Shown here: positions 41,602 through 52,353 of the stretch, one piece after another | Numbering within the stretch: the first letter of the stretch is position 1 | Layout of the letters: every line of letters starts with the position of its first letter | Assembly (NCBI GenBank): GCA_027604705.1 | Contig: JADHYV010000028.1 | Location: forward strand, 186,001-250,000 | From: Allomyces arbusculus | Taxonomy: Eukaryota; Blastocladiomycota; Blastocladiomycetes; Blastocladiales; Blastocladiaceae | DNA length: 64,000 nucleotides | Reading direction: 5' to 3' | The notes under the pieces: generated by a model | The model's input: the letters and a program-made list of their open reading frames with translations, nothing else | Databases searched by the model: none | Told to the model about the DNA's origin: nothing | Program-made: the position numbers and the translations under genes

Positions 41602-43492
41602 ATGGCCACGACGACTACGACCCGCGCCACGACTGCAGTGGCGGGCAGCACACAAGACGTGCAAGTGAACCTCGACCGGCTCCCGCTCAGTGAGGACCTG
41701 CTCAAATACTACAAGCAGCGCATTGGTACCTATGCGCAGCACATATCCAACCCGCACGCATTTTGCGCCCTCCGAGTCCTCACCATCGCGCCGCAACCTT
41801 TAGAGCACAACGAAGCCGAACTACAGTCCTACATTGCTGCGCTCGACGCGATCAAGGCCTCGCACGAAGAGCACCATGCACTCACGCGCGAACTGCAGCA
41901 GCGCAACGACGAAATCCAGTCTTTACAGGCGGCGCTCGTCGAAGCGCAGGGCGAAGTTCTCTCGGAACGCCGGCAGCTCCTGCAGGTCCTCGCGGAAAAC
42001 GACGAGTTGCGGCTACAGGAACTAAAGGACCGCAAAAAAATTCGGTACCTGCTCGCACTGTGCGGGCAGCATGCCGCGAGTAATTCGGGCGCGCTGGGGC
42101 CCGACGTGACGTACTTCAAGCCCGCAGTTGAGCCGAGGCTGGTGCGGCCGCGCGCGAAGTCGGGTGCGCCAGCGGCGGCGGCGGGGTCGAAGCGCAGCGC
42201 AGGAAAGCCGCCGGGGAAGCCCGCTGTTGCGTGGGCGCCGTCGCCGACACCGACGCCGCCGCCGCTGCCGCGCAAGACGGCGCAAGGTGAGCCGGAAGTG
42301 CGTGCTGTATTCCCCCCCCCCCCCCCCTGATCCCGCTCAGCGCGGCTTCTTACGCTCGCAACGACCGAAACAGAAACTCGCACACGCGTCCGATACCGCC
42401 GCGACCGACCCGGACGACGTGCGCTTGGCCGAGGCGGCCACCGAAGCCGCGCAACCCGGACACGAGCCCGGAATGACGCTTGCTGATGAGAACGCCGTCC
42501 TCCGCCTCCAAGTCCAGGCACTACGCGCGCAACTCGCCGAACAGCGGCAACTGCACGACGACGCGGCGCGCGCGTGGCGGCACGAAGCGCAAGTGCGGCA
42601 CGACGAGCATGCGCTGCGTACGCGCGCCGACGCCGATAAAATGCAGCATCTCGGCGATCAGGTTGCGCAGTTGCAGGCGTTCTTGCGCGATAATACGCGC
42701 GAGGTGCTCGCGATTCGCAGGGCGTATTTGATCAATGAGCGGCGGCTCAAGGAGGAGCGGGTCGTGTTGGTGGATGAGGTGACACAACTGAGGGCCAAGT
42801 ATGCCGAATTGCGATCGAGGTCGGAGCAGGTCGAGAAGTTGGTCGAGATGAGGATTACGCGACGGAATGAGGGGTTGTTGCATGAGTTGCGGTCGCAGTT
42901 GGCCAAGTACGAGGAGGAGCTGAGACGGTCCAAGGTGCGTTGGGTTCTCCACCAGGTTTTTCATTCGTGTTGCTGGTGCTGACTTCGGCAATGTCTCCTG
43001 GTGTAGCTCGACGGCGAGCAGCGCGAGGCCGGCAACAAGAAGAAGATAGAGGTATTGCAGTCTAAGCTCGATGCGTTGCGAAACAGGTCCGTTCTTCCCC
43101 TCTCCAGATCCGACACTGTGCGTTCATGTCTCACCTTCTCCATCCGGTCGGTCGCGGCCATAAACAGCTACAAGGCGCTCAAAAAACGACGCGACTTTGA
43201 AATTGAGGGCTTCACCAACGACATTCTGATACTGCGCAAGCAGGTACGGTCGCTGGAAGCGCACATTATCAAGTACGGCCCGCTGCAGGACCAGGAAATG
43301 GCCGTGCTCGACGTGGTCAAGAAGACGGCGGGCAAGGCGCAACGGATCCAGGACGAGATGGTCGGGCTCAAGGTACGTGCTCGCAGTGTTTTCGTGAATG
43401 GCTGGATGCAGTTTCGCTCATGTCTCTGTTACAAATCCCTGTAGCGCAAGATTCAAGGCATGGAGGCCGATTTGCATTCGATACCCATTTGA
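41602..43492 (+). CDS. CCDC77: CCDC77 homologue, ciliary/centrosomal coiled-coil protein
   Basis: Five exons: 41602-42297, 42341-42934, 43007-43086, 43168-43372 and 43445-43492; 540 residues (human 488). CCDC77 is a centriole/basal-body-associated coiled-coil protein found in organisms with cilia. Diagnostic stretches: LPLSEDLLKYYKQRIGTY near the N-terminus, LKDRKKIRYLLALCG at about residue 140, and YKALKKRRDFEIEGFTNDI with LRKQVRSLEAHI near the C-terminus. Between them are two long coiled-coil blocks separated by a Pro/Ala-rich linker. Intron 1 is only 43 nt and its pyrimidine tract is a run of 16 C; the GTGCGT donor is required because the nearer GTGAGC would break the frame. The gene is strong evidence that the organism builds flagella. 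It is convergent with the NADH dehydrogenase gene. Confidence 0.92.
42312..42327 (+). repeat. C16 homopolymer inside a 43-nt intron
   Basis: Sixteen consecutive C bases make up over a third of CCDC77 intron 1 (42298-42340), between the donor and the acceptor CCGCTCAG. Length is likely to vary between strains. Confidence 0.9.
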
Positions 43493-44000
43493 GCGAGCAG
43501 GCATGCAATTGTGATTTTGATAAACTATTCTCTGTTTTTTAGGGTTGGAGGGAGGAACGGCTGGTAGATCGCACTGGCGTGGGCCGGGCCATTTTCGGAA
43601 GCGAATTCAATCAAGCGACCGAGAAGAGGATACATGGAATGAACGCGAGTGGACGCGTGCGCACTTGCATGCATTCAATCACTGTGCGACCACATCAAAA
43701 GCAAAAGCGATTCGTTTTGTTGACATAGAACCCGCAACGGGTTCCTTGGATATTCAAGGTTCATATTGATTTCATAACGGAAGAACAAGCAGGCACAGCC
43801 AAGTCGAAAAACAGCGTTCCAATAAGCGAACCAGGAGCGCGGTAGGGTGGGGTAATGCGAGAGCGTGCGAACAAAGCAAGGACCATGAAGACGAGAAGCA
43901 AACAACGAACGGCTAAAACAAGAGCCGGCAAACAAGACCGACAAACGGCACCGGCACAACGAGCGACTCAACAGCGGCGACCTCGGCCGGCTCGACCGCC
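43493..44000. other. Convergent 3' spacer
   Basis: A 508-bp gap between the 3' ends of CCDC77 and the NADH dehydrogenase gene. It is less GC-rich than the genes and contains no recognised feature. Confidence 0.6.
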
Positions 44001-45877
44001 TTACCTGATGCGCGACACGTCGCGGCCCATGACCGCGGCCAGGGCCCAGTACATCGCAATCAGGCACTTGTTCCTCCACGACACGGAAAGATTGAGGTAC
44101 GCGGAGCGCCACAGCACCCACGCCGAGTAGCCGGACGGCTTGTGCATGTCGGTGGGCAAGTCAACAATGGCCTTCCACCCGCCAATGTACGCCTATAAGA
44201 ATCAAAGCACAGTGTCAGAAAGAATTGTGGGCGTGCGAAAACAAACAATGAGCGACGCACCATGCTGCCGCGGTTGCGGAACGAAAAAGGAACCACGGCC
44301 GACTCGTCAAACTTATTGAGCTGCTTGCTCAGGTGGATTGCTTGCTGGTTGGCGACCTGTGCCGTCGGCGGGAGCTCGTTGCCATCGATGAACGCGCAGT
44401 CGCCAAGTGCAAACACATCGCGCATCGGTTGGCCACCCTTGCCCTTGACGCGCAGGTACTCGTCGGTGCAGAGACGATGCGTGCCGCGATAGTCCGGCTG
44501 GACGCGGTCAGCGAGACTGCGCACGAGCGGCGTCTGCGTGATCCCCGTCGCCCAGACTAGGAGACCGTACGGCACTTCCTCGCCATCGTTGACAAACAGC
44601 GACGTTTCCGTGACGCGGCGCACCTGCGTGCCAAGCCGGATCTGCACGCCCGCGCGCATAAACTTCTTGGTCGCAAATTCGGCGAGGTCGGCATCGAACG
44701 CGCCGAGAATCCGTGGTGCCACATCGTAGAGCGTCATGCGCACGAGAGGCAAGAGCGTCGGGTAGACGGTGGCCAAGTCCTCCGTAATCAAGTCGTGCAG
44801 CTCGGCCGACAGCTCGACGCCGGTTGGTCCACCACCAACCGTCGCGAAATGAAGCAAGCGGCGCTGTTCCTCTTCGGTGATGCCCGGCTGCATCGCCTTC
44901 TCAAAGCAGTCAATCACGCAAGAGCGGATCTTGCGCGCGTCCGTCACGTCCTTGAGGAAATGCGCGTGCTCCTTGACGCCGGGCACGCCAAACGTGTTAG
45001 TCGCGGCGCCCGGTGCGATCACGAGCTTGTCGTAGGCGAGTGTGAAGACGTCCCCCTGCACGTGCACCGACTCGGCAGGGCGCGCCGAGGACGTTGCCGA
45101 GGCCGTGGCCGGGTCCGAGTTGGTGCCGAGCATCGACGTGCAGGTGATGGTCTTGCTGGTGAAATCGATTGCGTCGCACCGCGCCTGGTGGTACTCAATG
45201 GGTTCGTGGAATTTGCGCACGGGCTCGACAATCGAGCGGAATTCGAGTGTGCCGACGGCGCTCCTAGAACACGACGAGTGAAAGTTGAGAAGACTGGGTC
45301 AACGAACTTACGGTCATTGATCACAAGGGAAATGACGTACGCGGCCAGCAGCGGCGTCATAACAAAGTAGTTGCGCGGGCTCACGCAAACGACTACACCA
45401 TCGTGACGAATCGTCAGGCGCCGTTCAAGTTCATCACAAGGAACGGCGTCGAGACCGTACCATCGTAGCGTTCAGTGTCAATGTTGCGCACCAACTTGTA
45501 CCCAGCCCACCCGGAGCCGATGATCACGATCCGTTCTGAGTCGAAAAAACACGCAAGAAGCTGTCAGCTCACACACCAATTCTCGTGACTATTGCGTCGG
45601 ATCAAGCTCGAAAATGAGCGGGATGCATACCTTTGGTGCCCTTTCCATGCATTACCGCGCGCGAGCGCGAGTTGAATTGCTTGGACCACGGCAGGTGGCG
45701 CGACCACGGCGTCAATCGCGGTGCCGGCACGAGCTGCATGGTCCTCGCCGTGGGGCGCGTGTAAACAACGACGGTCCTCGAGTTGGATTCTTTAGGGAGC
45801 TCCATTTGCAGCTGGGAAAAGGGCGACGCGAGCGGGTGGGCGACGGGGCGCCGAAGCGCGCGAGCAATGCTGTACAT
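44001..45877 (-). CDS. Alternative (type II) NADH:ubiquinone oxidoreductase, mitochondrial
   Basis: Five exons on the minus strand: 45877-45631, 45535-45461, 45392-45341, 45263-44261 and 44192-44001; 522 residues. This single-subunit flavoenzyme passes electrons from NADH to ubiquinone without pumping protons. The N-terminus (MYSIARALRRPVAHPL) is a plausible mitochondrial presequence. The FAD-binding motif GSGWAG is at 89-94 (join through exons 1-2), and the NADH-binding motif VGGGPTGVELSAEL at about 267-280. VSPRNYFVMTPLLA, SAVGTLEFRSIVEPVR, GLLVWATGI and VFALGDCA are family hallmarks. The C-terminal LWRSAYLNLSVSWRNK plus GRDVSRIR matches the membrane anchor of fungal NDE/NDI. No EF-hand insert is seen. 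External versus internal orientation cannot be settled from sequence. A TATA box lies 171 bp upstream. Confidence 0.95.
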
Positions 45878-46047
45878 GGCGGAAGAGTGGGCGGTGCGTG
45901 CAGGAACAGGGTGGAGAGTAGCGAGAGCGAGCGGTGGATGGGGGAGCGCGACGGATCAAGGCAAAAGCGGCTGAGGACGCGCGTCGTCGGTCGTCGAAGG
46001 CGTAGAGGGTAGTGGTCGTGAACCGAGGAGAGCGGGCGGACGCTGAT

Positions 46048-46054
46048 TCTTATA
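46048..46054 (-). promoter_or_regulatory. TATA box of the NADH dehydrogenase gene
   Basis: TATAAGA on the minus strand, 171 bp upstream of the ATG at 45877. Assignment is by position. Confidence 0.5.
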
Positions 46055-47117
46055 CCGACGACGCGCCACGTTGCGCTGCACACGGCCGGGAAAAACCAGA
46101 ATTCATGTCCGCTCTGCCTTCAGAGGACGAGCCGTGCGCGCGAGTGAGGGCGCGATGTTCGCCGGTTCTCGCGCGCTGGCGTTGGCTTGCGTTGCCGAGC
46201 GCGCGATGGGCGGCGAAAGGCAACAAGATTGCGAAATGGCAGCGGACTCTCGTGCGCGGCGGCAGGATTCGGGCCGAGCGTGGGTCAAAGGACACGCTTG
46301 AGCGGCGTCACCGCGGCACTGCGGTTCAAGTTGCTGTTGCCCGCACTTGCCCCGCTACTTGTCCCCAACGCCCAGCTGAAATCGCAGTCATTTCTCGTGC
46401 TGACGACAGGGCACGGGGGTACTCGCACGCTTCCAGACCCACGCGCGCGCCGCGTGCACGCACTCCTGCCAACGGTCACTTCTCATGGCGACAGCGAGTG
46501 TCATTTCCCGCAGTCCACGTCGAACTATTTTTGCCACCCTTCTCCTCGCCCCACAAAAATCACCATCAATTGCAGGTCGGCTCGAGATCTCAGTTTGCAG
46601 CCGCTGCCAAGACCGGGGTTGGGGAATCGGCTTGTCCAGCTCCCGACAAGTTGCCCGCGATAGTGCAAGTCGTAGAAGAGGCATGAGTTGGCTGGGTCGT
46701 CATGGTCGCGTGCATTGCGTTGCGCTGCGGGCGCATTTCGTGGACGCCATCATGTTGGGTCATGATCGGGTGGGGATGGGGGGATTGGCCCCCGCATCCG
46801 GCCGCGCCCTCTGTGGCCTTGAGCATCGCCACGGCCGTTGCGCGAACTCGCTTTGCGTGCAGTCGGCAGCGGTCGGGCCGCACGCAAGCGTTTGCCGGTC
46901 TTCATGCAATGTGCGCCTAGTCGTGGAGCGGTGTCGCGTGCGTGGTGTTGCCATTGGTGAAATCGCAGCGCGCTGGTCATGTCGGGCGAGGTGACTGCAG
47001 GCAGAGTGGAAGTGACGTGACCGTGAGGTGCGCGCGTGCAGAATCCCGACACCAGCACCGCACGCCAAACCACCCTCAAAAGCCTTGAATCATGATCGTC
47101 GACACATAAAATGAACA

Positions 47118-47140
47118 AGAACGCTGTGGTTCTGCGCGTG
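47118..47140. repeat. Dispersed repeat fragment
   Basis: Matches 41006-41029 with one change and one gap; flanks differ. On the minus strand both copies read through a shared HAQNH peptide, which may be chance. Confidence 0.55.
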
Positions 47141-48453
47141 ATCCCCCGTTGATTTCCGACTTGGCCGCGATAATTGTTCGGGAAGTGGGAGGGCGGAGGA
47201 CGGAGGGCGCACAGCAATGGCGGGAGACCCTTCAATCTCGACCGATTCTGCAGACCCGCTTGAGATAACAGCACGGAAGGGACCATCAACACGCTGCAAA
47301 CCGTTTTGGAGCCGCGTGTTGCGGAGAGGGAACGACAGAGGCGCGTTGTGCCTCAATGGCGAGATCAGCACAACTGCTCCTGCAGCTTGACTGGCGGTTG
47401 ATCCCGCCCTGATTGATGCGTTCAGGCATCCATGTTTCGACGGCGTAAGCGTACGCGACCACGCGGCGTCCTAGCGATGCAGATCAATCGTGGACATGCG
47501 CCCGTCGCGACGGCACGCGATGGACCGCGCGCGGTTGTTCTGTTGGTGGATGATTTGGTTCCTCTTGTATTAAGGAAGAGATAGATGCACGCCGGCCCTG
47601 CGCCCCCGCGCGGTTGGCAGTCGAAATACCGTGTCTTCGGCCCGGGCATTCTTGAATTTCCAAGCTGCATATTCTTGCGAGCATCAACCGTTTCAATTCC
47701 GCCGTCGCGGCTGCACACTTACTTCCTCAGCATGTCTAGTGGTGTGTTTGGGTTCCATTGCTTTGGAGCACACAAGCGAACATACGATGCTAAGGGACTT
47801 CTACATCGCAACAAGTGCGTCAATAGAACATCGGAAACAGCGGGTTGGTGCATGAGCTGCAACATCGGAAATGTTGTTACTGAAGACATGCATTGAGCGT
47901 AGGTGCTTATTAGCTCATTACCTCAACGCTGCCCATCCGAGACCGTCCGAGAACCGCAAATACTTTTACTTTTACTTTGATCGTAAATATCACAGAAATG
48001 AGATGATCTTGGGCACAGGCTGGGTCAGGAGGTGATTGATCCATTCTTTCATTTGACTCCGTCCGTGCCAGTGCTGTCACTGCTGTCGCTGGTGGCAACC
48101 CCTACGGAAGATGCACAAGACGGTCGAGGAACTCGCTGAAAATGGAGGCCTCTTCTGATCCTGCTTCTTCTCTCGATTCTCCTCTCCCATCATTCATTCT
48201 TTCGCCATGTCCCACTGCCGTGCTCGCCCTCACCGCGGCCGGGTCGGCGCTTGCCGCCGAGATCACCATGGTCGACCTTCAACAGTACGGCCGCACCGTT
48301 TGGATTCATTTGTCTCTGTGGAGCGCGCCCAAATCTGGGCTGCTAGGGGTGAATCGCGACCACTGGCTGATGGTTGGGCCCAAAACGTCAAAAACGGTTT
48401 GCTCATCCATTGCCATCCCACACTCCACTCCACTCCACACCCCCGCGTCAACT

Positions 48454-49548
48454 TCACGAGCCCGCGACATCCTTCTCCTTGATTTTCTCGCGCGACTTTT
48501 CGCGGCGGTTCGTTTCATCAAAGATGGCCTTCTTGACCGCGGCCACACGCGCCTGGTGCGCGTGCACCGCGACCGGCTTGCGGCGCGCGACGGCAATATC
48601 CAACGACTCGCCCGTGGTCGCAAAGAACCCAGGGATGCGCATCTGGTAATGCGTTTCGAGGTACAGCTGCAAGTCGCGCACTTCCAGTGTGTTCCCGCGC
48701 CGGTGCCGCGCGAGTTGCGCGCCAAACGTCGTGACCGACTCAATAAACTCATCGGCGAGCTCCATCAACATGTCGTGCACGTCCGGATCGACACGCTGGT
48801 GCGGGTCGATTTGAGCAACGAGTTCCGTCAACTTGCGCTTGGTCACAACGCTCGTCGCGTCGGCCGCGGTCGTGGTCGTCGGTGGGACCGGATCCTTGGG
48901 TGGCAGCGCCGCGCGGGAGGTGGTGGACGTGGAGGGGGTGAGTGTCGCGAGCGCGTGCGTCTTGGCGTTGCCTGCACGCGCGGCGGCTTGTGCCGCGGCA
49001 CGGTTCGGCGCGGCTGATTTCTTGCTGGCGGGCATGGTGGCGGGAGCAGCAGCGGGGGTCGGTGCGGCAACGGCAGGGACGGGGGCCGGCGCGGGGGTGG
49101 GTGGTGCTGGACAATCATCGTGATCCCTGTTGGTCAGAAGAAAAGAGTCCCATGTCGAGGGAAACGCGTCGCGGAAAAGAGACAGGTACGCACCAGCAGC
49201 AGCCATGGCAGCCATTGCCGCGGCGGTCGGGTCGGGCATTGGTGCCGACACCGTAGGCGTGGTCGCGGGCGCTGCTTGTTGTGCTGCCGGCGTAGCGGTC
49301 ATGGCGGTCGTCGACAGTCGCGCGAGCGTGGAGCGCACGCGCTCGAGCTGCGTCTCAATGTTCGCGCGCGTCTGGCCGGAGCTGTCGGTGGCGGCGTTGG
49401 GCGGGAAGTTGGCGAGGTCGGCCTCGAGCCGGAGGAACACGGCCTGCAGCTTGTCGTATTGCTGCTGCAGCGCCGCGCGCTTGGCAGCGGGAGGAGGAGC
49501 GGCGGCAGCAGCAGTGGCGGGCGCGCTCGGGGCCGCGGAGCCGGTCAT
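48454..49548 (-). CDS. TAF12: TFIID/SAGA subunit TAF12
   Basis: Two exons on the minus strand, 49548-49194 and 49106-48454; 335 residues. TAF12 is a histone-fold protein that pairs with TAF4 in TFIID and with Ada1 in SAGA. The histone fold lies at about 205-275: TKRKLTELVAQIDPHQRVDP, MELADEFIESVTTFGAQLAR, then HRRGNTLEVRDLQLYLE. This matches human TAF12 closely, including the following MRIPGF. The N-terminal 200 residues are Ala/Pro/Thr-rich with one helical segment (KRAALQQQYDKLQAVFLRLE). The single intron is 87 nt, in frame and stop-free, so an unspliced message would still be open; I call it an intron from GTGCGT/CCAG ends and because it breaks the low-complexity pattern. The upstream frame is open to 49797, but MTGSAAP is the best start. 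The tail ends in a Lys/Arg/Glu-rich helix. Confidence 0.92.
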   Translation of the reverse strand: MTGSAAPSAPATAAAAAPPPAAKRAALQQQYDKLQAVFLRLEADLANFPPNAATDSSGQTRANIETQLERVRSTLARLSTTAMTATPAAQQAAPATTPTVSAPMPDPTAAAMAAMAAAGAYLSLFRDAFPSTWDSFLLTNRDHDDCPAPPTPAPAPVPAVAAPTPAAAPATMPASKKSAAPNRAAAQAAARAGNAKTHALATLTPSTSTTSRAALPPKDPVPPTTTTAADATSVVTKRKLTELVAQIDPHQRVDPDVHDMLMELADEFIESVTTFGAQLARHRRGNTLEVRDLQLYLETHYQMRIPGFFATTGESLDIAVARRKPVAVHAHQARVAAVKKAIFDETNRREKSREKIKEKDVAGS

Positions 49549-50311
49549 GACCGCGCGTGCAGGGAGGCAGGTTGCGCGCGCCTCGCGCACACAGCTCGGG
49601 AAAAAAAGGGGTCGGCTGCTGCCACGGGGCGAGGACAACAGGCGCAGGCCGAGAAGGGGTGCGTGGGCCCGCTGGTTGGTTGGCGGTGGCGGCACGTCAC
49701 CCACGTCAGCCTTTGCCTGAGCACGATTGTTGCACGAAAAGCGATGAACGTGTCGATACCGCTCGCTTGGCGTCGTTTCGCGTCGCGCTCTGTTCAATGC
49801 AGCAAGTCGCGGACCGGGTCGCGTTGGAAGTGGTCGGCAGGCGCGAGGTCGCGGCAGGATGATGGACTTGTGCGTGATCGTCTTGCACTTTGTGAAGTTG
49901 CGAATGCGAGCTCACGGCACGCACGAGCTGCAAGTGCACCATCACGCGCGTCGCGCTGCAGCCGTTGCGCCAGCTCTGTCACGACATGGACATGCATATA
50001 TTTACAAGAACCATCGCACGCCAACCATGGCGTCGGATAGGTATAACGTTCGGCGAGCCGAACGCAGGTGTGTGGCCTCGCGGACGAGCAGCCGCGAGAG
50101 TCGCGAGAATCAACAGTCACAGGTCGCTCGCGCGAGCAACCGTGCGACAACCTCGGAGAGAAAAGCACCGGTCAATTCTCAGGACGGTGCCAGACGCGAC
50201 GGTGCCGTGACGACGACGCACGGCGCGGGTTCGGTGGTTTGTGGAGCCTGCGTCCACAACAAAGCAAATTGTCCTCGACTCCCGCCACATGGCCAAAGAA
50301 CGGCGTGTCCA
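49549..50311. other. Intergenic region between TAF12 and GOS1
   Basis: About 760 bp upstream of TAF12 and downstream of GOS1, both minus. Open frames on both strands have no family features. A TATATTTA motif is at about 49998 on the plus strand, with no gene to serve. Nothing else is seen. Confidence 0.55.
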
Positions 50312-51322
50312 TCAGCCGTGCATCAAATAAAGCAGGAAGATGCACACCGCTGTGACCCCCGACAAAATGATCGTGTCGCGCCGCTTCCGAATGCGAATGC
50401 GCGTCATGAGCGACATGAGTTGCGGGAAGACGCCGTTGACGCCGCCCATTCGTCGGTTCGCGCCGAGCAAAAGTTCGCGCTGTGCCGTGAGGTCCGAGTG
50501 CGTTTCTTGCGCTTGCCTATTGCGAGGAGGACAGTGAGTGGACGATGACCGAGGCAACGGCAGCGACGCGGGGAGGAAAAGAACCGCACTCGATGAGGTC
50601 GTCCACCATGATATGCGTGCTGTCGAGGCGCATGCGCTCCGTGGCAAGGTAGTTTTCGTCAAACGTCTTGGCCGCTCTGTCGGAAATGGGTAGAGGGCAT
50701 CGTCAGCCGAAATGAGGTTGGGTGTAGGCGGCGTTTGGAGCGATCGATGGACGCACTTGATGTCGGACCGCACCGACTCGAGCAGCTCAGCGTGCTCGCG
50801 CGCAGCAACGAGATTACTCTGAGAGAAGCGAGATGATTCGGTCAGCGCTCAATAATTTGAAGACGAGCACGGGCTTCCTTGACCGAGCAGTGAGCACTCG
50901 CGTTTGAAGCGGGAGAATCAAGCACGCACCTTGATGCGGCGGAACTCGCGCGTCAGGTCCTGCAGCGTGTCGCGATGGCGCTGCGCCAAATGAAATGATG
51001 CTGGTGGTGCCTTGGCCTGCACGTCGTTCGACGAGAGCTGGTCAACGTGGTTGGCGAGTTGGCGGAGCAGGTCGGTGATTTCGCGCTCAATAGCTTCGGT
51101 CGACGCGGAAGCAGCGGGTCCGGAGCTTCCCAATCGCGCGCTAGATGAGTTCGAGCCAGCAACGGCCGTTCCCTGAGGTTGAGACGAGTAGGCCGCGGCC
51201 ATGGCGGAGAACTTGGCGAGCTTGGACTGGCACTCGGCCTCGACTTGGCGCGCAGAGCGGCGCAGGCTGTTCCAGTCGTTTGGGCTGCCAAGCGTTGGGC
51301 TGGACATGGTGGTTGTTGCCAT
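50312..51322 (-). CDS. GOS1: Golgi SNARE GOS1 (GOSR1/GS28)
   Basis: Four exons on the minus strand: 51322-50930, 50818-50757, 50676-50590 and 50516-50312; 248 residues (human GOSR1 250). GOS1 is a Qb-SNARE acting in transport to and within the Golgi. The N-terminal helical domain starts DWNSLRRSARQVEAECQSKL and includes LAQRHRDTLQDLTREFRRIK, both typical. The SNARE helix is spread over the last exons: QAQETHSDLTAQRELLLGAN, then NGVFPQLMSLMTRIRIRKRR. A single C-terminal transmembrane anchor (DTIILSGVTAVCIFLLYLM) ends two residues before the stop, so it is tail-anchored. Intron phases (0, 2, 2) agree, and joins read DIKAAKTFDENYL and DDLIEQAQE. A second ATG at codon 6 is possible. The gene is divergent from the phosphodiesterase. 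Confidence 0.95.
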
Positions 51323-52353
51323 GGCGGAGGAGAGCAAGTTGCAGCGAGTCGCAGAAAGATGGTGCTGTTGCGTGGGGAGATGTGGTCGAGTCGCAGGCGC
51401 TCGCGCAATGGTGGCACTTGACCGACTCGAGTCTGCGGTTGGGCAAGACGCATGGCGACAGGCCAGCCCTAAGTCTGGGAATGAGCGTCCGACGCCAAAT
51501 CCGACGCCTGCGGTGGCCTTCTCCTGGCCGTCCTCCTGTCCACCTCCTGGCCGGCCCCTTGCTGCGCTGATCGCTGTTGCGGCTAGCCCTCCCCTGTCCC
51601 CTCGCCGGCGCGCCTGCTGCCACGAGCTGCTCGCCAGCATCCAATGTGCTTCAGAACCCGCATTTATTCAACCAGCGTACATATCCCAATCAAACCCGGC
51701 GTCACCGACTGCCGCTGCTGCAAGATCTTTGTGCCTCGCAAAATCAGCAGCCCCTCCAGCATTCAGCAGCCTGTCGACACTGGGACCGTCGCGGCGAGGA
51801 TGGGCCACATCCGCATGCGCATGCTCATCGACGACAATGACCGGCATTGACCCGCCAAGCTGGTGCTCGCCGACCCTGACCAGAAGAACAATCTCGGCGA
51901 CGGCCGGCCCCATCAAGCGACGTCCCAGTGCTGCATCCGCCGCAGTGCACGCAAGTCGCGACCCTGATTGAGCAGGCACGACACGTTGCACGTATGTGAT
52001 CGAATGAATTCGTTGTGCTTGTCGTTTTGTTCCCTTTGCCCGCTGACAATCGCGGCTCTCGCAAATGTCGAACCGACCAATGCTCTCCAGAGCTTTGCAG
52101 CCAGCCTGTTCGACTGCATGCTGACGCGTGATTCTGTCAATGCTCACTCAATAGTGTTTGTACCGCCGGTCAACGTGTTCTCCACCCGGCAATTGCTGCC
52201 GTTCGTGGCTCCAACGTCGGAAGGGTAGGCGTTGTTTGGCTCGGCGCTGCTGGCCGTATGTTTGAGCAGGCATTTAAACCGCTCCTCTGCTCGCCTGTTG
52301 TAGGTCCTCATGTCGTGGGAAGGCCCGATTCGGGCTCTGAACCACACTGGCTC
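51323..52353. other. Divergent region with a coding-like relic
   Basis: One kilobase between divergent GOS1 and phosphodiesterase genes. On the plus strand about 51670-51850 reads with GC-rich third bases (HIPIKPGVTDCRCCKIFVPR and MGHIRMRMLIDDNDRH), and after a stop a shifted frame reads LVLADPDQKNNLGDGR. This looks like the remains of a gene, or a small unrecognised one; I cannot name it. A 16-bp repeat fragment lies at 52174-52189. Confidence 0.5.
52174..52189. repeat. Dispersed repeat fragment
   Basis: CGTGTTCTCCACCCGG, identical to 41026-41041. Flanking similarity fades quickly. Confidence 0.5.

Larger units (their letters stand above)
45878..48453. other. Longest region without a confident gene
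   Basis: These 2.6 kb separate the NADH dehydrogenase start from the TAF12 stop (both minus). They hold the TATA box at 46048 and a repeat fragment at 47118-47140. A plus-strand frame at 48142 has coding-like codons around AVLALTAAGSALAAEITMVD but soon runs antisense to TAF12. Nothing else is recognised. Confidence 0.5.

Noticed and set aside
46485-46994. A plus-strand frame starting MATASVISRSPRRTIF that resembles a mitochondrial presequence
   Set aside because: Codon use does not match the real genes here, and nothing recognisable follows the first 30 residues.
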